Shown piece by piece: positions 38,578-47,842 of a DNA stretch of 64,000 nucleotides. How positions within the stretch are numbered: position 1 is the first letter of the stretch; the number at the start of each line of letters is the position of its first letter. A model generated the notes under the pieces. The model was not told the origin of the DNA. It searched no databases and saw only the letters and a list, made by a program, of their open reading frames with translations. The position numbers and the translations under genes are program-made. Origin of the DNA: Bacillus sp. FJAT-25509 (lineage in GTDB: Bacteria; Bacillota; Bacilli; Bacillales; Bacillaceae_G). Location: positions 60,179 to 124,178 of the forward strand of contig NZ_LJIZ01000018.1 of NCBI RefSeq assembly GCF_001420605.1. The letters are read 5' to 3'.

Positions 38578-41500
38578 TTATTTGTCTAAACCTAAATCTT
38601 TTAAAATACTATCTAAAGTTGCACCCTTATAAGTAGTTTTTGGTTTTGGAGCTTGATCAACAGTAGGATTTTGTAATCCAAAGTTTTGAACAACAAAGTC
38701 CATATCCTTTTTATCTACTACTTTATCAAAGTTAAAGTCTGCTGAAGCTTTATTTGTCCCCCAGTAAGTTTGTACAGCTAATGCATCTAACACATCAATT
38801 ACATCATCTTTATTAACGTCTCCAGCTGCAGCTGTTAATAAACCTAGATTATATCTCTTACCAAGAGTTTCACCACGTACTTCATTTGATAAAAGTACTT
38901 GTCTGTTCATAGTAAAATGTCCTGGTACTTCAACTTTATAAGTATAAGGTTTTGGATCTGCTTTCAGTCCCTCTGCACTATATGTTCCACTTTTGTTAAT
39001 TGTAGGTTGAACAGTTGTTTTTCCATCATAAGACGTAACTGTAACTTTTGCACCAATTGCACTTTGATCAAGCGCATAATTTTGCTGACCTGTTGCTGGA
39101 TCAATTGTTCCTTCTAAACGTAATGCTCCATCAATTTTAGAATAAGTATTCTTAATTTTATAAGATTCCATGTACGCATACACATCATTAGTCTGAACAT
39201 TTGATTGGTCAGTTGTTGATGCTGTCATTCCATACCAGTCATTTGGGATAAAATTTGTATATTTCTCTGCTGTTTTCATATCAAAATTAAATAATTGTAA
39301 GTCTTCTGGTAAAGCTTTTGTTCCATTATAAGTAAATGTAAATGTATAAAGCTGACTTATTCCAGAAGGTACTGAAGTTACAGAAACTTGTGCATCACCA
39401 TATTGTTTTACTGCATCATTTACAACGACATTTTGAATTGTTGCAAGATTTGGATCAACTGTAAATTTAATTTTAGTTGTTTTTAAGTTTTTAATATTAT
39501 TTGAACGAACACTATAATTTACCGTATCGCCTGTTGTTACTGTTTGTTTATTTGCTTTTAAGTAGTAGTATGGGAAATTTTGGTCCACGAATACTAGTCT
39601 TAACATATTTGCAGCATTTCCAGTAAAGTTTCTTGCTGCATCCATACCATAGAAAGAAACTTGTAAAGGTGTATCACGCTTATTAACTAAAATCTGGTCA
39701 GTATAGTTTCCGTTCTTATCCGTTTTAATTGGATTAGCTGGGAACGGACTATCGTAAAATGATACGACTGCATTATTTGACTGATCTACTGGGAAACCTA
39801 AGCGATTTGCTTCAGCAGTTTCGGGATCATTTAGATTAATGTTAAAGTCATATAAGAATTGTCCTTTTGAATCAAATTGACTATCTTTGTATTCAATTAC
39901 TTTTTGATCTAAAGAGTCAAAACTAGAAGTCATAGTAGGTGCTGCAACATCATAAACGAAACCAGCAGTTCTTACAAATGACTTACCTTTTTCATTTGTA
40001 CCAACTAATTTTAATTTATAGTTTCCTGCTTTTGCTACTACTGGATCATTACTAATCGGATTTTTTGCATCACCAGTGAATGGATAATAAACTGAACTAA
40101 ATCCTCTTCCAATAAAGTACTCTTGATTTTCATTCATTGTGATTGGTGTAAATGAACCAACTAAACCAAGATCTTCACCTGTTGTAGCATCTTGTAGTAA
40201 TACATCTAATGTTTTCATGTGTGACTTTAATGAAAGATCGAATGATAAGAACGGAAATGCATTTGCTGGCCAGCTCGTATCATTACCAAACATTGGGTTG
40301 TCAATTTTAAAATAATCAATTCCTTCATCGACTACACGACCACCAAATGGAATTTGATATTGCTCAGTTGGATCCCCGGTATTTGTAAATGTAATAAAGC
40401 CTTCATATGTTCCTTTTTCTGCTGTTTTTGGAATGTTTAAGTTAAATTTGATATTCTTTTGGCTAATTCCATTTAATTTTACAGAAGTAGGTCCAGTTAA
40501 CGTTACATTGTTCCCAGCTGCATCTTTAGATCCTCTTAATCCAGTTTGGAATTTCACATTTACATTAAATGTTTTCGCTTTTTCGCTACGATTTTTTAAT
40601 GTAATATTGCGAGAATCTGAAATATCTTTATCATCGGAACCATATGATCCGAAGCTAATGCCACCAGTTAGTTCTTGAATAGACTTTTGTTTGCCATTAA
40701 TATATGTCGGCGTTTGGTCTACTACTTCCAATTCTACATTCGAATGAATTGCTTCGTATGCATCAACACGTCCACTACCTGCTTCAAATACACTATAAGC
40801 TTTTGATAACGGATCAGCCGTGTTCATTAAAATCGATTTAATATCTTCAGGTTGTAGGTCTTTATTTGATTGAAGTAATAATGCTGATACACCTGCTACA
40901 TAAGGTGTCGCCATCGATGTACCTGATAAGCGCTCATATGCATATTTGTAATCTTCAGGCTTTGATCCATCACCAGTTTTATTATTTACATAGTATGGTA
41001 CCGTTGAAAGGATCGCCACACCAGGAGCTGTTACTTCAGGTTTAATATCATAGTTTACGCGAGATGGACCTCTTGAACTAAATCCTGCTAATTCATCTGA
41101 TGCTGTTTGCACCTTTTTAAAGTCACCAAATGAGAATTCTGATTTACCAGCTTTGATAGCGGCTGCAATTTCTGTACCCTCTTGATTAGAAACAGAGAAT
41201 GCTGGAATTGCATCAACTGATTCGCCTAGGAAAGATTGAATTGCACCTTCAGCTTGATTTGTTTCGTCGTTGTACATTAAAACACCAACAGCACCTTTTG
41301 CTTTTGCATTTTTAATTTTATCGATTAATGCAATCGTTCCACGTTTAATGAAAGCAATTTTTCCATTTACATCTTTTCCATTGAAGTCTGCTGGATTACC
41401 TAAACCAACATCAACTAACTGATATGTTTTTCCTTTTAATGTTGTTAAGTCATCTGAATAATTACGAGCTAATTGTCTAACTGAATAGTTTTTGCCATTA

Positions 41501-42738
41501 TTTACTCCAGCATATTGATAAACATCTAATGCGATTGATGATGCACCAACTGTTAATGCTAAAGCTGCAGCACCAGGTGAACCAAGCGTATACATTTGAT
41601 CGCCGCTATTTCCTGCTGCAACAACTGTAGTTACACCACTTAATACAGCATTATTTACAGCAATTGAAGTCGCATACAATGGATCATTTAACGTTGCACC
41701 TAATGACATATTAATAACATCCATACCGTCTTGAACGGCACGATCGATCCCTGCAATTATAGCTTCCTCAGTTCCAGATCCATAAGGTCCTAAAACTCGA
41801 TAAGAATAAAGGTCAGCATCAGGTGCCGCTCCAACTGTTTTATATTCACTATTCGCAACACCACGTCCACCAATAATACCAGCTACATGTGTACCATGCT
41901 CAGTATAATAAGTTGATGAACCACTAATCTCAGGTTGTCCTGATTTTTTCCAATCTGCATATGTTGTTTCCATTGGATCATTATCGTTATCAACGAAATC
42001 ATATCCACCTTTATAAGCATCCTTCAAGTCTGGGTGATGATAATCCATCCCTGTATCTAGAATCCCTACTTTAATTCCTTTACCTGTAAATCCTTCAGCA
42101 TGTAAGCGATCTAGAGCATCATATGGTGTATAGTTTGCAACATTTGCTTCATCTGCTTTTAGTTGATCATTTTCTTTAGGTGGGTCAATTGTAAAAGTTT
42201 GGTTACTCCATACCTTTTTTACAGCTTTAGATTTTAGTAGATTCTTAATTTGATTTGCTGGTAATGTCATGGAGACACCATTGAATGCATGTTTATATGA
42301 ATGATTAATTTTGTAATCTACTTTTTTACTTTTACCAGTTGTTAAAACTTGGTTAATATCTTTCGTAAAAGTATCATGGTCTTGATCGATTTGCTTTTCT
42401 GCATCTGATTTTGTTAAAGTTTTACCTTCTACACTCGCTTCAATTTGAGCGACTTTAACTGGCTTACTAGCAAACTCTACAATGACTTTTGTTTGATCAG
42501 TAGAGTCCAAATTAATATTAGAGGAAATTTGCAGCCCAGAGTCTTCACTAGTTGAAAGCTGCTTTAGAGCTGCTCTTTGCTCTGAACTTAAACTTGCCAA
42601 AATATCTTCTGCTTTACTCGGACTTGCTGCATTTGATACATTTGTTACTTGTCCAAGAGAACCTAAAATAAAACTAGATGTTAAAGCTAAAACAGTAAAA
42701 CTTTTTAGAACTTTACTTCTTTCTCTCTTTTCCCCCAT
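38578..42738 (-). CDS. Large secreted subtilase with PA domain and dockerin-like repeats (paralogue 2)
   Basis: A 1386-aa S8 protease, clearly paralogous to the other two along its whole length. It has a signal peptide (1-37), propeptide, and triad motifs GILDTGMDYHHPD, EHGTHVAGIIGG and SGTSMATPYVAGVSALL. The PA insert shows IAFIKRGTIALIDKIKNAKA. Long beta-rich middle domains follow, then the dockerin-like loops (DVNKDDVIDVLDAL, DFNFDKVVDKKDMD) and the tail TLDSILKDLGLDK. GGAGGAAG precedes the ATG. Antisense open frames inside it are shadows. It is closest to paralogue 3: the two share the opening MGEKRE..KVLK and most middle segments. Confidence 0.93.
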   Translation of the reverse strand: MGEKRERSKVLKSFTVLALTSSFILGSLGQVTNVSNAASPSKAEDILASLSSEQRAALKQLSTSEDSGLQISSNINLDSTDQTKVIVEFASKPVKVAQIEASVEGKTLTKSDAEKQIDQDHDTFTKDINQVLTTGKSKKVDYKINHSYKHAFNGVSMTLPANQIKNLLKSKAVKKVWSNQTFTIDPPKENDQLKADEANVANYTPYDALDRLHAEGFTGKGIKVGILDTGMDYHHPDLKDAYKGGYDFVDNDNDPMETTYADWKKSGQPEISGSSTYYTEHGTHVAGIIGGRGVANSEYKTVGAAPDADLYSYRVLGPYGSGTEEAIIAGIDRAVQDGMDVINMSLGATLNDPLYATSIAVNNAVLSGVTTVVAAGNSGDQMYTLGSPGAAALALTVGASSIALDVYQYAGVNNGKNYSVRQLARNYSDDLTTLKGKTYQLVDVGLGNPADFNGKDVNGKIAFIKRGTIALIDKIKNAKAKGAVGVLMYNDETNQAEGAIQSFLGESVDAIPAFSVSNQEGTEIAAAIKAGKSEFSFGDFKKVQTASDELAGFSSRGPSRVNYDIKPEVTAPGVAILSTVPYYVNNKTGDGSKPEDYKYAYERLSGTSMATPYVAGVSALLLQSNKDLQPEDIKSILMNTADPLSKAYSVFEAGSGRVDAYEAIHSNVELEVVDQTPTYINGKQKSIQELTGGISFGSYGSDDKDISDSRNITLKNRSEKAKTFNVNVKFQTGLRGSKDAAGNNVTLTGPTSVKLNGISQKNIKFNLNIPKTAEKGTYEGFITFTNTGDPTEQYQIPFGGRVVDEGIDYFKIDNPMFGNDTSWPANAFPFLSFDLSLKSHMKTLDVLLQDATTGEDLGLVGSFTPITMNENQEYFIGRGFSSVYYPFTGDAKNPISNDPVVAKAGNYKLKLVGTNEKGKSFVRTAGFVYDVAAPTMTSSFDSLDQKVIEYKDSQFDSKGQFLYDFNINLNDPETAEANRLGFPVDQSNNAVVSFYDSPFPANPIKTDKNGNYTDQILVNKRDTPLQVSFYGMDAARNFTGNAANMLRLVFVDQNFPYYYLKANKQTVTTGDTVNYSVRSNNIKNLKTTKIKFTVDPNLATIQNVVVNDAVKQYGDAQVSVTSVPSGISQLYTFTFTYNGTKALPEDLQLFNFDMKTAEKYTNFIPNDWYGMTASTTDQSNVQTNDVYAYMESYKIKNTYSKIDGALRLEGTIDPATGQQNYALDQSAIGAKVTVTSYDGKTTVQPTINKSGTYSAEGLKADPKPYTYKVEVPGHFTMNRQVLLSNEVRGETLGKRYNLGLLTAAAGDVNKDDVIDVLDALAVQTYWGTNKASADFNFDKVVDKKDMDFVVQNFGLQNPTVDQAPKPKTTYKGATLDSILKDLGLDK

Positions 42739-42783
42739 TTTTCTTCCTCCAGTTCATTTTTCTTCTTAGTTTGCCTTTAACGT

Positions 42784-42812
42784 TAATTACTAGAATTAAA
42801 TTTTTTTGACAA
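42784..42812 (-). promoter_or_regulatory. Promoter of subtilase 2
   Basis: On the minus strand TTGTCA is followed after 17 bases by TAATTA. The same pair of hexamers with the same spacing occurs upstream of subtilase 3, which supports it. Confidence 0.6.
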
Positions 42813-42895
42813 CTTCTTCTAGTAATCAACAAAATAGAATGACGTTTGTCGTTTTTTTCTATTAATTATATTATTGGGAATTTTCCATTTTTACG

Positions 42896-42926
42896 CAATT
42901 GGGTTATAAGAAACCCTGTTTTATCA
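42896..42926 (-). promoter_or_regulatory. Conserved upstream element of subtilase 2
   Basis: The minus strand carries TGATAAA, 12 bases, then ATAACCCAATTG, about 85 bp upstream of the -35 box. It matches the elements at 37826 and 52165. Confidence 0.6.
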
Positions 42927-43055
42927 ATGTTTATCCAATTCACCTTAATAAAATCGACAAATAACAACATAATTCCCCTTCGGAATAAACCAATTTTAGG
43001 TATTTTAAATTCACTAAATAATAAATGCACTTTTTCTAGCAAAAAAAAAAAATAC

Positions 43056-43082
43056 ATAGACACGTTACTTAACGTTGTCTAT
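43056..43082 (-). terminator. Terminator of the TPR regulator gene
   Basis: ATAGACA with TGTCTAT and inner CGTT/AACG form a long stem with one bulge, followed on the minus strand by a T run of about 12. Confidence 0.85.
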
Positions 43083-43093
43083 ATATTTCTTTT

Positions 43094-44353
43094 TTACATG
43101 CTCACAAATGTATGTTCAATTGACTCATACAACTCTGCGGCTTTTTGAAACTCTTTAATCTCTATATAGTATTTATATAATTTCTTACCAAACTGTTCGA
43201 TATAAAATTTATTATTAGTAGAATAAAAGAATGGGAGTGCCTCATCCGATAGATATTGATAAAATTTTTCACGGGCTCCCTCAGCTTTAAGCTTAAATAG
43301 TTTAATCAATGTAATATGTACTGGGCTTTTTAACATTTTTGCTAATGCTAGTGCTCTTTTCATCACACTAAGAAGTATCTCTTTTTCTAATAGTGTCCCT
43401 TCAGTACATGTCTCTAAATAATTGCATAATCTTCTTAAGTAATTTATTGATTTTTTATTTTCGGTTTCATTAATACTTTCCTCAAAATAATACAATGCAT
43501 TTTCATATTCTTCTCGCTTAAAGTATTTCACTCCAAGATTATTCAATAAAATAGCCTTGCGTTCTCGATCGCCTAATACTTCACAGTTATGAATTAAATC
43601 TTTATAGCGTTCTACAACTTCACTAAAATTCATTTCTAATTCACTACCGTACTGCAATAACATAAGTGATTCAGAACTAATTGCGAATAAATAATTATTC
43701 GTTCTTTGAAAAAACTTAAGTGCCATTTCGGCATATTTATACGCTAAGATTTTTGAGCTTCCGAAATGATAGGCAATTGCTAAATGGTGATAGTATTCTT
43801 CATTTCGATACTCATCAATATTAATCATCTTTAATACTTTTATTGCCTTTTGATGGTCTTCATTACTTAGGCTAGTATAGTTCGATATATAGTACATACC
43901 TTGAAGATGATAGAATAAATTTTTCTCGAAAGGTGATAAATCATCAAATTCTTTTTTCACATATGTAAGTATTTGCTTAACCATATCTAAATTTTGATAA
44001 TGAAAATAATATCTTGCTCTTAGTAAATTATAATGGGCTGCATATTGTGAATAATCAATAAAGGGCATTTGTTCAAGTTCTGCTTTAATTTCTACAATTT
44101 GAGTTTCTTTTTTCATGACTAATGCGTCGTGCCAAAGATGTAATTTTTTCTCTAAATTATAAAACGATTGGACTTCATGATTAATATTGATTCCTAAACG
44201 ATCTGAAAATAAAGCGATAATATCAGGTGAGTACGCCGTCTTTCCTCTTTCTATTTTACTAACATGAGTAGTTGTACATATACCTTCTCCAAGCATCGCT
44301 TGAGTTAATCCCATTTTTTCACGATAAAACTTTATGATTTCCCCCTCAATCAT
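43094..44353 (-). CDS. HTH-TPR transcriptional regulator (NprR/PlcR-like architecture)
   Basis: A 419-aa regulator with an N-terminal Xre-type HTH (about 1-62: KMGLTQAMLGEG, TTTHVSKIERGKTAYSPDII). TPR-like helical repeats fill about 70-415, e.g. LLNNLGVKYFKREEYENALYYFEESI. Starting at ATG 44353 puts GAGGAGG seven bases upstream. The size is near NprR (about 420 aa) of the RNPP quorum-sensing family, whose members bind a secreted peptide through the TPRs and control secreted proteases. No pro-peptide gene was found next to it, so peptide control is only a hypothesis. It lies between two subtilase genes. Confidence 0.82.
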   Translation of the reverse strand: MIEGEIIKFYREKMGLTQAMLGEGICTTTHVSKIERGKTAYSPDIIALFSDRLGININHEVQSFYNLEKKLHLWHDALVMKKETQIVEIKAELEQMPFIDYSQYAAHYNLLRARYYFHYQNLDMVKQILTYVKKEFDDLSPFEKNLFYHLQGMYYISNYTSLSNEDHQKAIKVLKMINIDEYRNEEYYHHLAIAYHFGSSKILAYKYAEMALKFFQRTNNYLFAISSESLMLLQYGSELEMNFSEVVERYKDLIHNCEVLGDRERKAILLNNLGVKYFKREEYENALYYFEESINETENKKSINYLRRLCNYLETCTEGTLLEKEILLSVMKRALALAKMLKSPVHITLIKLFKLKAEGAREKFYQYLSDEALPFFYSTNNKFYIEQFGKKLYKYYIEIKEFQKAAELYESIEHTFVSM

Positions 44354-44680
44354 ATGCACCCTCCTCTATCTCTATAACCATATTTAACTAATTATTCTTT
44401 ACTAAATTTTAATATCCTTTTAAGGAAAAAACAATTAATGATTTATACCTAGTACTAGTAAATTTCAATCCAAACCCAATACATTATTACTAAATAAAAG
44501 ATAGGATTCGAAAATGAAATCCTATCTTAAAGACTAATTTATTTTTTTTATTTATTTCTAAAGACCTACCCAGAAACTATGTTAATTTTCAACTTTCGTC
44601 ATTAAACCAAAGAAAAAAATTCCTCTTAACCCACTTATTTTGAAAATTTGCTATACTAAACATGTGTGAAAAAAATTTTT
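44354..44680. other. Intergenic region with a stranded terminator-like hairpin
   Basis: AAGATAGGATT (44498-44508) pairs perfectly with AATCCTATCTT (44518-44528), and T-rich DNA lies on both sides. No gene ends here on either strand. The only upstream minus-strand frame is a 26-codon MKTLSCENYF... frame without a ribosome binding site. The hairpin may end a short untranslated transcript. Confidence 0.45.
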
Positions 44681-44709
44681 TTGACAAAAATGAATATATA
44701 CGAAATAAT
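44681..44709 (+). promoter_or_regulatory. Sigma-A promoter of the RpiR/SIS regulator gene
   Basis: TTGACA followed after 17 bases by AATAAT, with a long AT-rich leader to the start at 44886. Confidence 0.65.
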
Positions 44710-44715
44710 TTTCAC

Positions 44716-44731
44716 ATGAAAGGGTTTTCAT
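44716..44731. promoter_or_regulatory. Inverted repeat at the start site, candidate autoregulatory operator
   Basis: ATGAAA and TTTCAT arms four bases apart lie at the expected transcription start. RpiR-family operators often contain TGAAA/TTTCA arms, so autoregulation is plausible. Confidence 0.4.
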
Positions 44732-44885
44732 ATTATTATTAAAAAAAACACTTTTTTCCTATATAATAATAATTAAGCAAATTATATTTCTTTTCTAAAT
44801 TTTTAAAATACATTTTTTCAATTTAATACTATATTAAAAATTTATTTATAACTAAAACTCAATTTACTCGAAAGGTGTAAACAAT

Positions 44886-45734
44886 ATGGAACAAACGAAC
44901 AGCTTAGGTAAAATTCGTTCTTACTATGCGCGATTAAGTGATAAAGAAAAAAAGATTGCTGATTATATATTACAAAACCCAAAGCATATAATTCACAGTA
45001 CAATTACAGAAGTAGCTGAAGACTTAAACGTTGCTGATGCAACTGTTTTTAGATTTTGTAAACGGATTGGATTTAAAGGTTACCAAGCGCTCAAAATTGC
45101 ATTAGCATCTGAAATTATGACACCAATCCAGCAAATCCATGAAGAAATTAATGAAAAAGACGATGAGATAACGATTGCGAATAAAATATTTCAATCTAAT
45201 ATTCGAACACTTGAAAATACTGCCCAAATCTTAGATAGTGCATCGTTTAAAAAAGCAGTAAATCTTATATTAAAAGCTAATAAAGTTGAATTATATGGTG
45301 TAGGTGGCTCATCTGTTATTGCGATGGATGCCTTTCACAAATTTATTCGCACAGGAATAAAAGCAAATTCATACACTGACTCACACTTTCAATTGATGTC
45401 AGCTTCTCAACTAACCAAGGAAGATGTAGCAATCGTCATCTCGCATTCGGGCTCAAATAAAGACATCCTTCGTATTTTGCAAGTATTAAATGAAAACGGT
45501 ACCAAAACGATTGGAATTACAGGTTTCCCAAAATCTACTTTAAGTCAAAATGTTGATGTCTCGCTTTACACCTCTTCCGAGGAAACAGAATATCGACCAG
45601 AAGCACTGGCATCTAGAATTGCACAATTAAGTATTATTGATGCATTATACGTAAACTTAATGATCTTAAACTCTCATAAAGCTAAAACATCATTCGAAAA
45701 GGTAAGAACTGCAATATCAGAAACAAGATCTTAA
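44886..45734 (+). CDS. RpiR/MurR-family regulator with SIS domain
   Basis: A 282-aa regulator. The N-terminal HTH_6 domain (1-77) contains ADATVFRFCKRIGFKGYQAL. The C-terminal SIS sugar-isomerase domain (about 125-260) contains VELYGVGGSSVIAMDAFHKF, VAIVISHSGSNKDILRIL and TIGITGFPKSTLSQNVD. Such proteins sense sugar phosphates, commonly amino-sugar phosphates. No sugar operon is adjacent, so its target is likely elsewhere. GAAAGGTG precedes the ATG. Confidence 0.92.
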   Translation: MEQTNSLGKIRSYYARLSDKEKKIADYILQNPKHIIHSTITEVAEDLNVADATVFRFCKRIGFKGYQALKIALASEIMTPIQQIHEEINEKDDEITIANKIFQSNIRTLENTAQILDSASFKKAVNLILKANKVELYGVGGSSVIAMDAFHKFIRTGIKANSYTDSHFQLMSASQLTKEDVAIVISHSGSNKDILRILQVLNENGTKTIGITGFPKSTLSQNVDVSLYTSSEETEYRPEALASRIAQLSIIDALYVNLMILNSHKAKTSFEKVRTAISETRS

Positions 45735-45749
45735 TACTATTAGGAAAAA

Positions 45750-45781
45750 AGATGTCTCAAATAAAAATCTTGAGACATCTT
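45750..45781. terminator. Bidirectional terminator
   Basis: GATGTCTCAA pairs with TTGAGACATC, flanked by A and T runs, between the convergent RpiR and TetR genes. Confidence 0.9.
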
Positions 45782-45819
45782 TTTTAGTGGTATTGAGAAG
45801 GCTTTACTCTAACCTACAT

Positions 45820-46428
45820 TTATTTAGCGATTTGACTAACAAATGTCTTCATAAGTTTCAATAGCTTCATATGCATGATTGCCATTTCTTCAGGGGTAAT
45901 TGGTTCTTCTTTTTCTAGCCATTGCTCCAACAGTCCAAAGAAGGCCGATGAAATGAATGCAGTTGTGTATTCATGTGGAATATCAATCATGTACACTTCT
46001 TCTAATAAATCCACTAGTTTTTCATAAATCGTTTCTTTAATATGTTCCTTCATTTTCTTCGGAAAAGCTGGGTCCCCTTTTGTACTGATCAAAATTTTTA
46101 TAAATCGTTGATTTTCTTTTAAATAATGATATACATTTAGAATAGGTGGATAGACCATATCATTTGAATAAAACTCATTCATTTCTTTTGGTCTTATAAA
46201 TATTAGTCGATCCTGTAATCCTTCTAAGATTTCATTTTGACTTTTTTCCATTAAATCATATTTATCTCTGTAATGTAGATAAAATGTACCGCGATTTAAA
46301 CCTGCTTTTAATGTAATATCTCTAACTGAAATAGCTTCGAATCCTTTTTCCTCTATTAAATCTAACAACGTCTCTTTTATTAATTTCTTCGTTTTTGCAA
46401 CTTTTATTTCTCTCAATGATTGACTCAT
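45820..46428 (-). CDS. TetR-family regulator
   Basis: A 202-aa protein with an N-terminal TetR HTH (about 8-55: KETLLDLIEEKGFEAISVRD, LNRGTFYLHYRDKYDLME) and a helical ligand domain of the TetR_C_7/AcrR type. It is divergent from the membrane protein gene at 46611, with a palindrome in between, so it most likely represses that gene and itself. Confidence 0.92.
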   Translation of the reverse strand: MSQSLREIKVAKTKKLIKETLLDLIEEKGFEAISVRDITLKAGLNRGTFYLHYRDKYDLMEKSQNEILEGLQDRLIFIRPKEMNEFYSNDMVYPPILNVYHYLKENQRFIKILISTKGDPAFPKKMKEHIKETIYEKLVDLLEEVYMIDIPHEYTTAFISSAFFGLLEQWLEKEEPITPEEMAIMHMKLLKLMKTFVSQIAK

Positions 46429-46475
46429 TTTAGATCATCCTTTTGAAATATAAGTTCTTACTAAACAAATTTCAT

Positions 46476-46501
46476 AAATGTGTTTAGCAATGAACACATT
46501 T
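46476..46501. promoter_or_regulatory. TetR operator candidate
   Basis: AAATGTGTT and AACACATTT form a perfect inverted repeat with an eight-base spacer, in the divergent TetR/exporter promoter region. Symmetry and position are typical of TetR operators. Confidence 0.65.
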
Positions 46502-46610
46502 GTATGATTTGCTTATTGTGATTTATTAAAACTCATTGTAATATCTTCACATAACAATAGTCAACACGTTGTTCAGTAATTTTATATAAAGGAATTAGGA
46601 GGTTATTGAA

Positions 46611-47801
46611 ATGAACTTATTTAAACAAAAACAAGCTATTTTAGCTCCTCTACTAGTTTTAGTTGTTGCGATTATTTTCAGTCTAACATTGGCATCATCC
46701 GTTAACCCTACACCTAAAAATCTTCCAATTGCGATTGTAAACGGAGATCAAGGAATCCAAGTTCCTTCAAAAGGGAATGTTAATATAGGTGATATGATGG
46801 TTTCAAAAATAAACAAACTATCTAAAACGAATAATGGTGAAAAACCAGCGATTAAGTGGATACAAGTATCAAGTGAGGAAAAAGTACGTAAAGGTCTAGA
46901 TGATCAAAAATATTACGGTGCTCTTATTCTTCCAAGTGATTTAAGTAAAAATCAAGCTTCACTAAAAACAGCAAATCCTTCACCGATAGCGATTAAAATT
47001 TTAGTAAACCAAGGTAAAAATACAACTGGCTCAACGATGGCTAGTCAAATGCTAACTCATATTGTAGAAAATCTTAACCTAACTACTCATACTCAAATTT
47101 TTAACGAATTAAAGAAAAACGTGAGCTCAATTTCAGTAAAACAAGCTGAAGTTTTATCAAATCCGATTGTGGCAAATATTGAAAATGTAAATGCAATTGG
47201 GACACATACAGCAAATGGAAATGCTCCTGTCATCCTAATTACACCACTTTGGATGTCTAGCTTAATAGGAGCAGTTATCGTCTTTTTAGCGAAAAAGAAA
47301 ACACAAACATCAAATTCAACAAGTAAATTAAAAGTTATTTTTGAACAATTAATTCTAGGAGTTATCCTATCATTCATAATCGGTTTTGGCATAACATTAA
47401 TGGCAAAATGGATTGGATTCACTCTTCCTAACTTCTTAGATGTTGCGTTATATTTAACAATTGCTTATTTCTGTTTCCATATCCTTATTTCTGCTGTTAT
47501 GTCATGGGTTGGTTTTGGTGGAGTTGGGATCTTTGCCCTAATCTTTTTCTTCTCAGGTTCTTTAATTGGAATGCCAAAAGAGCTTTTACCAGCTTTTTCA
47601 AAAGACTGGATTTACTCTTGGGTTCCAATGCGATTTGGTGCTGACGGATTAAGAGAAATCTTCTATTTCGATAATGGATTATCAATGAGTCATCCAATGA
47701 GTATTATTTTATGGATTGGTATAATTTCTCTACTTGCCTTATCTTTATCTGCCTTTAAGCCGAAAAAAGAAGTAGTAAACCAAGCAGTAGCTATGAAATA
47801 A
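46611..47801 (+). CDS. YhgE/DUF3533-type ABC-2-like membrane protein
   Basis: A 396-aa protein with one N-terminal helix (about 8-28). A long extracytoplasmic domain with NLPIAIVNGDQGI and KYYGALILPSDLSKNQASL (30-195) is followed by five C-terminal helices (205-385). This layout is that of YhgE/Pip and SNG1-like export permeases. AGGAGG precedes the start. Regulated by the divergent TetR protein, it probably confers tolerance to a toxic compound; the substrate is unknown. No ATPase is adjacent. Confidence 0.85.
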   Translation: MNLFKQKQAILAPLLVLVVAIIFSLTLASSVNPTPKNLPIAIVNGDQGIQVPSKGNVNIGDMMVSKINKLSKTNNGEKPAIKWIQVSSEEKVRKGLDDQKYYGALILPSDLSKNQASLKTANPSPIAIKILVNQGKNTTGSTMASQMLTHIVENLNLTTHTQIFNELKKNVSSISVKQAEVLSNPIVANIENVNAIGTHTANGNAPVILITPLWMSSLIGAVIVFLAKKKTQTSNSTSKLKVIFEQLILGVILSFIIGFGITLMAKWIGFTLPNFLDVALYLTIAYFCFHILISAVMSWVGFGGVGIFALIFFFSGSLIGMPKELLPAFSKDWIYSWVPMRFGADGLREIFYFDNGLSMSHPMSIILWIGIISLLALSLSAFKPKKEVVNQAVAMK

Positions 47802-47810
47802 CATAAAAAA

Positions 47811-47833
47811 GGAAACCGGACTAATCGGTTTCC
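47811..47833. terminator. Bidirectional terminator
   Basis: GGAAACCG pairs with CGGTTTCC around GACTAAT. A six-T run follows on the minus strand (subtilase 3) and CCTTTCTT on the plus strand. Confidence 0.9.
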
Positions 47834-47842
47834 CCTTTCTTA

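Noticed and set aside
38899..40678. Plus-strand open frames inside subtilase 2 (and the like inside subtilases 1 and 3, glpD, the monooxygenases and the kinase)
   Set aside because: They are antisense shadows of strongly supported genes, lack ribosome binding sites and have compositions mirroring the codons of the opposite strand.
42866..43063. 65-codon frame downstream of the TPR regulator as a signalling pro-peptide (NprX-like)
   Set aside because: It starts inside the regulator's terminator, has no ribosome binding site and no secretion signal.
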